64,000 nt of DNA from Anoplolepis gracilipes (GCF_047496725.1 NC_132978.1:8157001-8221000); one strand, 5' to 3'; numbered from the stretch's first letter, positions 38,601 to 51,643 are shown. The notes: generated by a model not told the origin, from the sequence alone. Translations and numbers: made by a program.

Positions 38601-40483
38601 AACAGCGAGGTGGTAGAGCTCAGACGACAGCTAGAGAGGGAGCGTCACGCGAGACTGCATTTAGAGAAGCAGATGAGAGCCATACAGAATCAGTTGTATC
38701 CAGAGAGATTCCGAGACAATCAACTAATCGCTTATCAGCCCCACGAGGTAACTATCTTATTCCGTATAATCGTTTTCATCAATCGATCAAGATTTTTGAA
38801 AAGTGAAAAATCCAACAGTATGTTATATATAAAAAAATAGAGAGTAATTGACAAAATTAAAACAAAAATATAAAGATTAAATTATACGCGACAAATTGGA
38901 TGGGTAATATGAAATTTTGCAAACGAAATTAAGTGGTAATAAAAAAAGAAGAAAAGAATGTAATAAAAACGTGATATACTGGCCTTAACTGAAATATCAC
39001 AATCTATATGGAAACATGTTTAAATGGATTTTGGTTGCCGAGAGATTACCATCTGCATACGATGCAGAATATAATTCTACCGTGAACTCTCATTTGAACC
39101 CTCGAGGGTTTAAATGTTTCCAGGCGAAAAATATTGCAAACATTGTTTTAATTGCTTGAATAGAGATGCTTCTGATAACAGCCCGCGCGCGACACAACGA
39201 GCTACCATTTTTGTTATTTTTATCGAATCGATTTTTTCTTCTTTCTTTTTTTCCTTCAATAACGTTTTGTTTGCAAAACAATCGACATGTCTCCCTCTGC
39301 CTCGAACGAACAAATTACCAAAGCACAGGTTTTGCAACTACGATATCATAATAATTAGCGTAACTCCCTTCTGATACAGGTGATCGAGCACACGGACAAT
39401 GTAATGGCGCAGGAAACGGAAGACGCTGTGGCTGCGTTGCAGGTAGTCTCGGTTATGGCTTTGCCGCCAGTAGGGTCTACTCAAACCGTGGAGACTTCAA
39501 GTCCGGACCCGAGCTCGCCGCCATTATCGCCGCAGCCGGCTGACATGGAAATAAAGCCGGAGGAGATAAAAGAGGAGGAATCTTGTCCAGGTAGTCCGAA
39601 ACTCGTCACCTTTGCCCAGAATCAGGTGTTCACGACGATAGAGGAGCAGACAACTGCGGATTCCTTCTCTTCGTCGAGTCGCGTCACGTACGCCACGTCA
39701 TCCTCTGCAGATTTCAAGAACACCTCGCCTCAGTATATCACCGCGAGTCCTAGTAGACCCTTCTCACCGGCCGCAGAGCCTCAACGACTTCCCAGCGCTT
39801 TAGAAGCGGCGATAAAGGCCGAGCCCAAAGTCGAGGTGGAGAGGTACGTCATATTATGTTTATTCTGCTTTAAATATATCACTGTTGTTTGTCTTCTGAT
39901 CGTGATTTGAAACACAGAGAGTAAGAGAGTGATTCTGTAAATTAACATTAAAATAAGTTAGAAAATTTAGAGCTTAAACGTAAAGTCATAATGTAGGTTT
40001 ATATTTTTCTATACTAAATTAAGATAATTAATTGTATAGATTCATTTTGTCAGTCCACAAAAACCTAAATGATATTTGATATTTGATAACGAGAGGTTTT
40101 GCTACTGCAGGTTGCCTTCTCCGTCGAACTCTTTGGACGACGGTATTCCGCAAGCGAGGCTGTACATCGCGAACACATCCCGGCAGAATCTGGAAACGAT
40201 CGTCGAGGCGATACGTCATCTGGAGGGTGACCATCTATTCAGCGACGAGCCCGCGCAGGATGTGCCGTTGGCATTGACCAATAAACAGCAAACGATGGCG
40301 AACTCAACGTCGACGAAGCCCACGACGTCCTCCTCCCCTCCATCTTCCTCTTCGCCCTCGACGACGTCCGCCACGATAACATCCGCGAAGCAACGGATAT
40401 TACACGCCGAACATTTCCTCCAGTTTCACACGCAACAGCAGACCCAACAGCGGCCGGGCGTGATCGTGGTGAAGCACTCGTGA
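35496..40483 (+). CDS. crp: Transcription factor AP-4 / cropped (bHLH-leucine zipper), 3' four coding exons, 5'-partial
   Basis: A nuclear bHLH-leucine-zipper transcription factor orthologous to human TFAP4 and Drosophila cropped; the family binds the E-box CAGCTG as a homodimer. Joining 35496-35643, 38485-38747, 39380-39843 and 40111-40483 gives 415 codons plus TGA, with consistent phases (1, 0, 2) and GT-AG at every junction. Counting from the first visible residue: helix 2 plus first zipper at 1-35, a basic PKKRK cluster at 41-45, a DEGLGS segment (DEGIGS in TFAP4), second zipper at about 91-120 followed by LYPERF, a Ser/Pro-rich acidic region with three SUMO-consensus sites (IKPE, IKEE, IKAE), and the conserved SRQNLETIVEAIRHLEG at 315-331. 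The basic region, helix 1 and loop are not encoded in any stretch I could find upstream, so the model is 5'-partial. The incoming phase is 0, matching a preceding exon ending after ...KLSK. Family identity is near certain; the order of the domains matches TFAP4 throughout. Confidence 0.95.
35644..38484 (+). other. crp intron (2,841 bp), no gene seen
   Basis: Intron between the helix-2 exon and the second-zipper exon, bounded by GTAAAA and a pyrimidine tract ending TTCAG. It is mostly AT-rich. A more GC-rich, CpG-containing stretch at about 36900-37250 has open frames of 70-90 codons on both strands, but neither resembles a known family or has splice or start context, so I read it as intronic sequence, possibly regulatory. 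T-runs occur at about 37419 and 37468. Confidence 0.8.
38485..38747 (+). CDS. crp: crp exon: DEGLGS segment and second leucine zipper
   Basis: 263 nt with acceptor TTGTTCAG and donor CACGAG/GTAACT. It completes a split Gly codon and ends in phase 0. It encodes SGDEGLGSMSPEP, the equivalent of the DEGIGSPDIW region of TFAP4. The coiled-coil segment VVELRRQLERERHARLHLEK follows, ending in QLYPERF, which aligns with TFAP4 ELRQQLDKERSVRMMLEEQ...MYPEK. This second zipper is a hallmark that separates AP-4 from other bHLH-ZIP families. Confidence 0.95.
38748..39379 (+). other. crp intron (632 bp), nothing else seen
   Basis: Bounded by GTAACT and a pyrimidine-rich tract ending TGATACAG. AT-rich, with no conserved coding content on either strand. 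Confidence 0.85.
39380..39843 (+). CDS. crp: crp exon: Ser/Pro-rich acidic regulatory region with SUMO consensus sites
   Basis: 464 nt, entering in phase 0 (GTG Val, ATC Ile) and leaving an Arg codon split after AG. The donor is GAGAG/GTACGT. It encodes a low-conservation linker rich in Ser, Pro, Thr and Glu. Three psi-K-x-E motifs are visible: IKPE and IKEE almost adjacent, and IKAE near the end. Several SP/TP sites (SSPDPSSPPLSP) could be proline-directed phosphorylation sites. The codon usage is GC-richer than the flanking introns, as expected for a real exon. Confidence 0.92.
40111..40483 (+). CDS. crp: crp terminal coding exon with conserved SRQNL(E/D)TIV motif
   Basis: Acceptor is GCTACTGCAG before 40111; the exon completes the split Arg codon and ends with TGA at 40481-40483. 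It encodes ANTSRQNLETIVEAIRHLEG, matching the TFAP4 C-terminal block SRQNLDTIVQAIQHIEG. A Ser/Thr/Pro run and a Gln-rich tail follow (FHTQQQTQQRPGVIVVKHS), with VIVVK resembling the VIVKP stretch of TFAP4. The upstream intron is only 267 bp (39844-40110). Confidence 0.95.
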
Positions 40484-40819
40484 TCCAACAACGCGCTGCG
40501 TTCTGTGCACTGAACGATGTACTCGAAACGACGACGTATTCGTCTCCATCGCTCCACATCATCGCGGTTTATCACTCGAAAATGAGGAATCCTTTTTGAC
40601 TGACTCGAAAGAGGGAAAGCGAGCGTTCGCGGAAATAGGTAGAGCAGGCAGTTATCATCGCGATCGTACATTGCATGCATTCTCTTCCGGTACGACGGAA
40701 AAAATACTCTCCGTCCGCCGTTAATCTCCAATCGTTACTGGAGATTTTTCATTCGGACTATATACTGCGAGAGGCACTTTATGTATGTTCCTACTACGTG
40801 CTTTGCTTGCCTTCGCCTT

Positions 40820-40825
40820 AATAAA
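40820..40825 (+). promoter_or_regulatory. Polyadenylation signal AATAAA (crp)
   Basis: Canonical hexamer 337 bases after the crp stop codon. Confidence 0.5.
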
Positions 40826-40887
40826 AGTTGCTTAAGATGGAAATAATAATGCATTTGATTGCGATAGATTGAAATTTAGATAGAAGG

Positions 40888-40893
40888 AATAAA
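40888..40893 (+). promoter_or_regulatory. Second polyadenylation signal AATAAA (crp)
   Basis: Canonical hexamer 405 bases after the crp stop codon, possibly used alternatively with the one at 40820. Confidence 0.45.
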
Positions 40894-42471
40894 GTTTTAA
40901 ATCACGGACATTGCGAAACAAATAGCGAAGGCAGAGCCAAGCTCGAAGCTTGACGAGCTTGAAGGATCCTCATCGTCGAGTCATTGAAACGAAACGTCGT
41001 TTTCCCATTTTTTTCTCATGTAAATACTAACAATTCCTTCCGATCATGTTTCCGACGATCGCCACGAGAGATCACTTTGAATCTCGAAGGGTTTCCCGCT
41101 CCCTCCCTGTTCCCAAAAGAAAGGTTCTCTTCCTTTCGCAAGAAAATTGCGAGATGCGAAGTGGACGTTTCTCGTTCTTCGTTTTACTAGATAGTACGTT
41201 TTTAGACTTAAGCGAGAACTACGTTGATAATATTCCTAGGCGGATAAGTCTGCGTACGCTGTATAATACATATATTACACATAAATATATTATTTGTAAA
41301 GAGTATAAAGTACATATATTTACGTTCTTTTTTTATATTGTTACGAAAATGAAAAAAATACAAGCTGAAAATGCGAGAAATGAGATATTGAGATATAACG
41401 ACGCGTATATATGTTCTTTTGATGCTTATTACGGGGTTACACATACCACTGGACTGGGGCACGAAACAATTAAAAAATGAAATGGACTATCAAATAATGA
41501 CAACAAGATTTAATCAAAATATATCCGCACGAAATGTTTAATGTTTGACACATATGTTAGAGAAACGCTACGGCAGAGCGGAACGGATTCCGGCCGGTAT
41601 GGTCCTTGATACGCCGCCTCACGTGTAGGTCTGCGTAACTCCTGTCTACTATGTTCTCGCGTGTTATTAAAAACATGTGTCGCGGGTTGAAAGAAAAATT
41701 CCGTTTAATCTGTGCCAAATAAAATATCCCCAGAGAGTACCCAGATGTTTTGTTCCTTCATAGTAGACATAATGTACGTAAAGCGCGACGACGCCGGTCG
41801 GTACATCCAGTAGACCGAAAGCGTAGCGAGTTCACGATCGCTCGTCTCCTCCAACTTACTCGTCAATGCGATACGACGACCGGGGACCTTCATAAAGTAA
41901 CTTTTCCCGGCCGTTATTCCCGTTGCGTCGCAGACCATTCTATTTAACAATCAGCGTTGATCAGCGCTAATTTGTTACAAGGGCCGAGAAGAAACCGGGA
42001 CGGCGAAAAGCATTTCTATGCATTGAATAACGTCCTGTGTGATTCTCTTTGCTGTGAAACTTAACCCTGCCGCATACGATATATTGCGTACGAGGTTTTT
42101 CTACGCAACACACGGATTTCTTATAGCTTGCGAATACGAGACTAAGAGGCTTGGAATTACAATTTCTCGTGCCTTTCGAGGAGAGGAGCGATCGGTTTAC
42201 GAGGAGGGTCGAATGATCGATCGACCGGCGCTAAGAGAAGAGAACCGTTACATTTTGTTTTTTCTTTCTTTTTTTTTCTTTCATTCATTCACACGCGTCT
42301 ATATTGTGTATTATGTGCGTTAACTTTTTTTTTTCGTGTTACTTTTCTTTGTGCGTGTATCGTTTCATCGAGTGTTTGACGATTATGCAAGCGTTATCGC
42401 TCGCGAGTAATAGACTCATAGACCAATTTTTAATCGATTACATTATAGTACGGATCCTTTCGCCCGTAATT

Positions 42472-42535
42472 TACTATTATTACTGCTACTATTACTACTA
42501 CTACTATTACTACTACTACTATTACTACTACTACT
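42472..42535. repeat. (TAC)n/(TAT)n trinucleotide repeat
   Basis: About 20 TAC-type units with scattered TAT; it generates a poly-Tyr frame that is not a gene. Confidence 0.88.
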
Positions 42536-43023
42536 TTCTTTTCTACGATGAGGATAATTAATGTACGAGCGCGACATAAGCTTAAGGGTTTAATGCATAG
42601 AGGTATATATGCCTACGAGAAATTAATTTTAAGTACTCTTTAAATACATATAAGTAAGTTAGTGGACCTCTAAGCGAGGTAAGACGCGGTGGTAAGACAC
42701 AGAATTACAATTAAGACCTTTAGTTAATCTTCTAGGAGTTAGGATAAACGTAGGAATTGTTTAGCCGAGTACGCAATTTGAAATACATCCAGGTTATTGT
42801 CTATCTGTATGATAAATGTGACGCTACTCCGTAACTGTATTGCGTGTATATAATACCTTTAGCGGATATCATCGCATAACACACGATCACCTAGCTGACG
42901 TACCACGATACTGAAATAGGATAATGTCGTAAGATGCGCCCTTCGTACCTTTCGTCGTCGTTCAATTCAAATTTTTTTTCGAACATATTTTTGCATTTTT
43001 TTTTTACGTACCATTGACGTTTT

Positions 43024-43025
<2 letters not shown>

Positions 43026-43064
<39 letters not shown>
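43026..43064. repeat. T39 homopolymer
   Basis: Uninterrupted run of 39 T residues. Confidence 0.9.
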
Positions 43065-43067
<3 letters not shown>

Positions 43068-45486
43068 GAGAGTATGCATATAGCTGTAAGGACCGTATTA
43101 ATTATCTGGACTAGAGAAAAAGAAATACATCGTTAAACGAAACAATTATTCCCGAAACGTACGAGAGGCGCCCTATGTAGGAGTTACGATTCTATCTTAG
43201 GCTTTCGATATTCGCGATGAAAGTGTGATCCCGCGTTTCCGAAGTCGCGGATCTCGAAGGTAATGTACAAAGCTCGATGTCGACGTTCATGCGAGGACGC
43301 ACGAGGGCCTAAAATGAATAGAGAAATTCATTTTCGTTTCTGTCTTTCCCCCCTTTGAATCGTAGCAAAAGATTCATTATTTTCACGGGATAAGAAATTC
43401 TTTGTTAACAGAACAGTCGTCTTCTGCATTATATCGCGCTATATTTCTCGGTAACGAATATATATAATCGAGTGTATGTAAAAATACCGAGTGTAATGCG
43501 ACGATGATTATTATTTACGTTTGACTAGGATGTCGAATCAATCGAAAAAAAAATCGCCGGGAAGATTTTCGAAGATACGAAAAAGGTCGTTGAGTGTTCC
43601 CCATATGCGAGTCCGATATACATACATGTCTCGTTTTCCCGTATATACATTTGATTTTAATAGTTTCGAAAATCTCGTGCGAATATCTTCGGCGCTTCCA
43701 TGATACATACACATACACATAAACACACACTCACATATACACGAAAAATACAGATATATATTCACGTGTGTAACTATATACGCACGTATAAAGTATACGA
43801 GAATGCTGTACACGCGTACGCATTTAAGGAACCTATTGGTGATTCTCGAATTTTTCGCGATTGATTTTTTCTTCGTTAATTGTTTTGTTTCGCGGCACGT
43901 TTTATATTTTATTCCGCGTGTCGCCCTTGGTATTAGCGTGTCGCGATTTGCTTTCGGTGGGTGACAGAATGAGGAGAAAGAGAGAGAACCGAATTGCAGA
44001 AATTTCGAAACATCATTGCGCACGTGTCAGCGTGAACAAGATCGACGATATCACAGTGATGGTTTCATTGCAATGAATGTCATTTCAAAATTCTTTTTTA
44101 TTCTAAATTAAATTATTTATTATTGAATCGAACGAATTCTCAATTTGTTTTTAGATTCATACATATTGATAGTATACTCGTGAGATAGGCAATGATTACA
44201 GGGAATATAAATTTAAAATTTCGCGGAGATAAATGCAAACTTATTCTTTTTAAGTCATTAAAAAATCATTTTGTGTTACGTATTTGTTATATATTATATT
44301 TTATGTTATACATACTATGTGTATTTTTTAATTTTAATATTTTCGAAATAATAATATAAGTCTATTACTGATGATAACGAAACAAATAATCACAATTATA
44401 TATCTAAAGTTTTACATTAGATTTTAAATATATTAGATATTAGAGATATTTTTTAATACAAATCTTTCATTCACATTGAAAATTACACCTATAATATTAT
44501 TGAATTATTCACTATCTGTGATAACTATTTTGCAACTATTGATACTACACTAACTTAAACGTGTTTTATTTTACATATTTCTTTGATGTTCTGTTAGTCA
44601 CTAGCACTTTATACGCTCATTGAAAGTAAGTTTGAATTAAAATGTGATATTTGATCGCGCATGATATACGCTTGTCTATTATTTATAACTTAACAACAAG
44701 AACTTAATTATAAACGAGCAATTATAACTCAATTTTAGTTTACGAAGAATTTGCGGATTTATGAATAATGTCTCTGGCAATATCATATTTCAAAATATGC
44801 AGTAACTAATAAAATGTTGCGTAATCTTTTCTTTTTTATATAATGACGTCGTCTCTCTTATAGAAAGACTTGCTGCTGTTTAATTGAGATTTCGTTCGAT
44901 TCTTATGTACAATCGGATTCATGCACAAAATCCCACACGCAATGTAGTATATGTGGCATACTGTCGTATTGTAAAATTTGCATGTTATTAATGATAAGTA
45001 TACGTTAATACCGACTTCAAGAAAATTTTTTTACTGGCTGTCTTTTTAACTTTAATTAACTATAGTAATACAATTGAAGAGATCGAAAAAAATTACACAA
45101 AAAATACACAATTTTTACAGCAAAATTGCAAGAATTTGTAAAACTTTCACAAAATTGTAGTCTTTTTTTAATTTATTGCCACACATGCCTTATGGTGTAA
45201 GGAATTTTAGATATCGTCGACTCGTTTGCGCGAATTTCAAGGGTGATAACTCGAAACGTTATTCGAGCGGCGATTCATCCGTGAGAATACAATGCAACAA
45301 TGCATGTGAAAAAAATCCCACGTAAAGCGAGATTGTAGTTAGCGATTCAGCCGCTCGAAAATTACGTTTCTTTAAAAAAAAAAAAAAAAAAAGAGAGAGA
45401 GAGAGAGAGCTATCACTGTCGCGGTGATACTCGATCGAAACGATCTTTTTTATCGTTGAATATATACATATAAAGTATAAAAAAAT

Positions 45487-45489
45487 CTA

Positions 45490-45523
<34 letters not shown>

Positions 45524-45524
45524 A
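45487..45524. repeat. (AT)n-type microsatellite
   Basis: AT dinucleotide run interrupted once by ACAT. Confidence 0.8.
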
Positions 45525-48500
45525 ATACAAAACACACAATGGCTCCTATAACTTCTCTACAGCTTCGTTGAGAGAAAGGCAAAAAAGAATAACAGTTCGC
45601 AAGATACGGTTTAGCTGTTAATGAAAGTTGCTGGTAGAGTAATCACATTGAGGGTAGTATGCGTACGAAAAGGGTAAAAAGGGAAACAACCGAATATTTC
45701 CGAGATTGCGAGCGAGAGCGTGGCTGTGCGAATCGCGCGTGCGATCACGAGAACGACGAAGAAATTTTTACCATTTAAGATTAAGCCGATTTGTACACGT
45801 CGTGGCAAATGGCGACTGAGAGTAGCGCCGAGATTAATCAATCGGCCGCCTCTGAAGGAAGGAAAATTGCAAACCATTTAATAACAAATTTAATTGTTAT
45901 TGAAGGCGCTTTCGTTAGAAATGCGTAAGCTCTTCTTTCTTCAAAGACTTGAGGAAACTCAAACAATATGAAAGAGTTTAAAAGACGTTGAGCTAAACAA
46001 GATTAAAACGATATCTTTCAGATATCATTTTTCTCGAGATTGTTTCGAAATCTGGATAAAAATCTCTTTTATACGTCTTTGAATATTGTTTGCGTTATCC
46101 GAAGATGATCAACGTCATGTCTGTTTACTTTCTAGAACGCGGTGCATCGAAATTCGGCGACGTGAATGTTTCGCGAAATCGAGTAATTATTTTTTTAATT
46201 GGGTCAGCATCTCCTACTCTCTTTCGCCACAGGCCTGTCGAAATGTACATAACGTAAAAACCAGAAAACATTGGATTCCTGGCGGAAGAATGTACAACAG
46301 GGAGATAGTAGATAGGATAGATAGACTTGGTAGAGAGGGAAAAAGCGAGAGTAAAAGAGAGAACGGGAGAGTGCGAGAGAATGCTAGACAGATATGTAGA
46401 TTGTGCGTATAAAATAGCGGAATTTGTAATATCGAGTAACGTAGATAGACAGAGATTCCAGAAGTCGTTTTCAAGAACAGAACTGAGTAGCGTGCGCGTC
46501 GCAGGCGCGTTTTTTTTCTTTTTTTTTTTTTTTTGCGAATGAGAGAAAAGAGAAGAATGAGCGTGAGAATGCGAAGAATGTAATTTGTAGTGCGCCGAAA
46601 AGATGTTTTCTTTTTTTTTTTTTCAAGTTTTGAAATACATTTCCTTTTTCTTCTTATTTTAAATGACGTTAAACTGTACTTTAAATCATATCGGTATATC
46701 CGTCATATCGGAGTATCCGTCGACTGAAGAATGATCCGAGTTCACGAGGCGCGTGGTAAACGAAGGCGTATAATAGCAATCATCAATATCACAAAAATCG
46801 AGAGATATGGAAAAGCTATTGAATAATCCATTTGTATTTCAAGATCCCTTTGATTCAGATTGAGAATGAATATTACAGGCATCTCAAAAATCTTTATGAA
46901 GCATGGAGCAGGCCGGAGATTAATTCCTATAAGAAAAAACAAGAAAAAAATGATCAAAAAATTAACGTTAGACGTTTGTTCGAATTTCTTCGCATATAAA
47001 ATATTTCTGTCTCTTGTAACATTTATTTACGTACTTCTTAGATTTCTACAGTTGCGTTAAACGCTGTTTAATGTTAACTTTATGGTGAAAATATTGATCT
47101 AGATATGTATTTAGCCATCATTTCGAAGAGCGCCAAGCTTAATCACGAAGACTGAAAAGATATGTAACTAATTTTGTCCAGAGATAGAATTTTATTTCTG
47201 ATAAAACTTGTGTCAAATCAAAGTAGTTTGTTTTTTTTCGCGATTTATTAAATTTTTCATAAATTATCTTAAACTGTTAATTGCACTGCAAGTATTTGTT
47301 GTTAACGAAATCTTCTGAAATACGTAATGCATTTTTCGATATTATATTATTCGAAGAATGTCGAGAAAATGTACCAATTATCGACTACGTACTAATGAAA
47401 CGCTTTGCTCGAAAAGATTTGGATCAGCGAGAGAAAGATGCTCTCTTAATTTTTTTAAAAACATTAAAAACAATTCTAGCTCGAATAAGCGTAAGAAAAG
47501 CATAATGTTGACCAAATAAAAATCTATTAGACCTCGTCGTATAATGCAAGACCGATACGGAAGATTAATATGCTAGCAATGCGTCGCGTCGTGTGTAATA
47601 AATGGAAATTGTGTAAAATTGAAATATTTTCTAGAATGTAATTCAAGAACTTGAAAAAGCTATTTTAATCATTAATTAACAGTGTACGCGTTAGTACTTA
47701 TTAACCGAAAAATTAATTCCAGTATTTGAACTAAAAAAAAAGAATATACAAAACAAGTAGACTAATTAATCATTAATACTTATAAATATGATATAAATAA
47801 ATTTATAATATCGATCGTATTACAGACACGTGACGTATTGCTACAATTTTACAATTTCCATGCACCGTCCAGTTGAGTACGAAGAGAATGAAGAGACTTC
47901 CCAAAGATCACGTGGCTCCTTTAGAGACCATCTTTTTACACTGATAATAGTCAATTCGAATTAAAAAGTGTTCGATCGTCACCATTAAGATTTCAGTCGA
48001 GAAATCTGCTCGTTAGTATTTCATGATTTATGCAATACGTAAGATAACTCGACTAATTAGGCTCGAATCGTCGTTTGATCATGATCAGCGATCACAGATT
48101 TAATCGATGAGAATCCAATGATTGGTTACAATCGAATTCGCGAAAATTAGTTTCACTGAATTTTTCCAAAATTCTTCAAAAATATAAATTATACAGAAAA
48201 AGGGAGAATAATATTATGAGGATATTAAAACGATCAGATAAATCCAGCTGAAACGACCAGTCGAACGAACAGAGTCAAATCTTTTCACATCCATTACTCA
48301 AAGTTACTGTTATCTATGCAAATCGAAAAAGAGTTCCAAGGTTGCAAAGGTTTCACAGTGCAACAGTAGTCTAACTTTTTAAGAACTTGATATAAAAAAA
48401 AAGTAGTTTAATATATTTTTTCCAATTTTTTACCTTTTGCGGTCAATTTAGATTTTTAATTCTCAGATTGCATTTATTGTCGAATAAAGAAACTATATAG

Positions 48501-51303
48501 AAAATATACTTGTTGATCAATTTAAGAAGTACATGAATAAAAACTGATAGTAAACTAAGTAAAATGTTGGAATTACAGAAGAAAAGATACGTTTCTAAAA
48601 AGGAGTATCAAATGAGTAATGCATCGAATTGTTTCACGAGTTTTCTACAGTCACATATTTATCCAAACGAAAATATTCATCATTTCATCACTGAAAATGA
48701 CCACACTAAATGAAGCAGTTCAGCTTTTCTATTACACGGAATGAGATAGCATCGTTCTCGTTAAAATAATGCGCTTTTTTCTACGTGTAGGCAACCGATA
48801 GTCCGATACGACACGAGCATCCTCGATCCTATACAGTATCGAGTATCTCTTTTTATGAACTGAAACACAGGAGAATAACTTCTCGAGACTGAAATACAAG
48901 AGAGCCGTGATACCGACAAGGGTACCGGTAAGCGCAATTAATTAATCGTAATAATAATAAAGAAAAAAAAAAAAAAAAAAGAAACTGAAACTCTGAACAC
49001 ACACGATTGAGAAAAAGAAGAATAAGCAAAAAGTTCCTCAAGAGTTCAAGAGCCGCGTTTGTTGCGTGCGTTCGCATTTCCGACAAACGCGATTTTACAC
49101 GATGAAGCGAATGTCGTCCGCACGTGGTAAACGCCGCCTACACCACAAGAACAGACTGCCATTGAGTTTTGAGTGTGTACTCGTTTGTAATAAATAGTTA
49201 TAATTGACCGAGAGAAAGAGAGAGAAAGAGCAAAACTGATATTTCTGAAGAAGCGAATGAAAGAAGAAGGGAGACGTATGTATGATCGAGTGTGTTGCGT
49301 GAATCAGTAATGGATTTATTGACAATGGTCTCATTACTCCCCTAAGTCGTTTTACAAATTCATAATTTGCTTCTCGAAAATATTTGTAATTACTAAATAA
49401 ATAATCGTGAATTTTGGTACATGTAAAGAACAGTGTTATAATACTCGAAAAGGTAATTTTGATGATAAATTGTAAATTATAAAGCTTTTAATTATAAACT
49501 CGAAATGGACACGAATTAAAAGCATCAAAAAATTAAAAAAAAAAAAAAAAAGTAGAAATTAATGACTGAAGAAATATGACTTAATTATCTCGAATCTAAT
49601 TATTACGGCACTTATTGTTAGTTCCGTTTTCATTTCGGGTCTTTAATTATCGCTCGCAATTTGGAGTTTTAAATCCGTCACCAGCGTAAATGCTGTTGTA
49701 TTATTTGTGAAAGAAAAATGGGGGGCGACGCGCGTATAATCCTTCCGCGTATAAAGTCTTTTTGGGCTGTAAAATTTAGATCTTTCCACCGCGGGAGAGA
49801 ACGAGTTGTTCCTTGACGATGGTCAGAGACGACGCAGCAGTGTATAAATTGCTATAGGATTATGCAGATCGAACGTCCCGATAAAAGGATTATTCGAGAC
49901 CGGAGACGATGCGAGATTATGAGTGTGCGTTAACGAGTTTGGCTGACTTGGCATTTATTCGAGAAGATCCTGAGAACGGAATCGATAATACAAATGAGAG
50001 GGGAGAAGGGAAAAATATAATTCTCTGTGATGTATTTCCATGATTTAATTATATGTATGTAATTATGATTATCTTTACGCGGATTTACGCGATTAATTAA
50101 TATTATTTGCGAATATGTAAATTTGCATCGTGCAAGTATCAATATTAAGTAGCGTGTAAGATAAAACGCGTATAGCGCGATCGAATATTGCCGAGAGGCT
50201 GTCCGTATCCTAGATATTAGAATCACGCGCGAGAGATCGTACAAATCGTATAATTTATTGCGACTACGAATACGAAATCGTTAATCGTTTCTGTGTCGAA
50301 AAATCGAAATGATGTAACGTCGGAAAAAGAAAAAAAAAAAAAAAAACGAAGCGACGTTCGGCAAAACTATGTTTTCGCGCGTGAGGATATAGCTCACTTT
50401 TTATTCGCATTATTTATTTATATGTAATGGGCGAGTAAGAATATTGCGATTGACTTTTGACAAGTATATTCGACGCAAATGTATGAACGTGCAAGAATTT
50501 AATCTATAATGAATTTTTTCGCAGAGAACGCAGATACGCAAATACTCGCTCATTTATCAGTATCTAATATCGATGTAAAAAAAATTTAATTATCTCATTG
50601 TGCGGAGAAACGCGTGTAATATAATTACACACATATAAATTTTATTGAAAAAAAGTTTATGCGCGAAAGGAAAAAAATTAGAGTAACAAAGAATAATTAG
50701 TAAAGGTTTCAAATAGTTTAATTATCTTATATTTCTGCTTTACCTCTTTATGCTTGTCTTTAAGAATCAAAAGCACGAATACCCCAAGGAATAAACAATC
50801 TTGTGTCGATCATCGGTCAATATTTTAGCTATTTAGAAATAATAACCAGAATTAAAGAGGACTATAAACGGAGATATCAAAAAGCCTGGAGTGTCATGAA
50901 ACAATCGGAAAAGCGATAGAAAGATTAAGTAATTATTATAGAGTGCCGAGAGGGAAAAGATAAAATGAGAAAGAGAGTGCGTCGATTTTGCGAATGAGAG
51001 TGCGAGAGAGATTTTTGTCGATTAAGCTCCGTAAAATAATAAGAACGCCGATCGCAACGCGACGACTCGAGCGAATCCCGGAGAAATGCTCGTTAATATT
51101 TGTGCCGATGACGGGGACGATCCGTATAATTCGTTCGGGTCGGCGGATAGCGTTAAGAACTATGATTACTGTCGTACGAGAAATAGAAGGGAGATATCGG
51201 AAGCGGCTGGAAAAAGCGGAGATTTCGTGCTAAGGCGACTAAAGGCGTTCGAGAGCTCGAACCGGGAACTCGAAACCACGGAGGAAATCGAATTAATATT
51301 ATA

Positions 51304-51643
51304 CAGGGCGTCCCATAAACCAAGGCATATTCCTTGGAATCGTTGTTTTCTCAAGAGAGATTTGAATAACGAAAAGCTTAATAAATAATTAGCGATTGAA
51401 AATGAAAAGTTTTTCGCAAAATAAATTTCGAAAGATAAAAATAAGCAACAAAAAATATATTAAATTAATTTAATCTATCAATGTTTATAATTCGATATAT
51501 CATTAAAGATTAGTAAATTATAGGAAAGTATAAAAATGAATAAGCTCTTATGATATATTTCGGCCAAACAAAAATCTTATGGAATTGAAATTGGCCGAAA
51601 AAGCTGTGATTAAAAGGATACCCGATGGTTCGGCGACACCCTG
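51304..51643. mobile_element. MITE of 340 bp with CAGGG...CCCTG ends and TA flanks
   Basis: Left end CAGGGCGTCCCA and right end GGCGACACCCTG are inverted copies matching at about 10 of the first 11-12 positions. TA lies immediately outside both ends (51302-51303 and 51644-51645). The CAGGG(T/C)GTC terminus and TA duplication point to a Tc1/mariner-type non-autonomous element. The interior is AT-rich without an ORF of transposase size. Confidence 0.7.

Larger units (their letters stand above)
40484..40910 (+). other. crp: crp 3' UTR (proximal, inferred)
   Basis: Non-coding sequence after the crp stop. Two AATAAA hexamers fall at 40820-40825 and 40888-40893, giving a proximal 3' UTR of roughly 0.35-0.45 kb. 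Later hexamers exist, so a longer isoform is possible; cleavage sites cannot be fixed from DNA alone. Confidence 0.55.
40911..51303. other. Gene-free stretch downstream of crp
   Basis: Mostly AT-rich. Simple repeats: (TAC)n at 42472-42535, a T39 run at 43026-43064, an A/GA tract at about 45372-45408, an AT/TACATA tract at 45487-45524 and T-runs near 46508-46534. Part of 40.9-43.5 kb could belong to an extended crp 3' UTR, but nothing in the sequence decides this. Confidence 0.5.

Noticed and set aside
42304..42561. Open frame with a poly-Tyr run
   Set aside because: It is the translation of a TAC microsatellite.
47281..47505. 74-codon plus-strand frame with helix-like Lys/Leu composition
   Set aside because: Too short, in AT-rich DNA, no recognisable family, no flanking exon signals.
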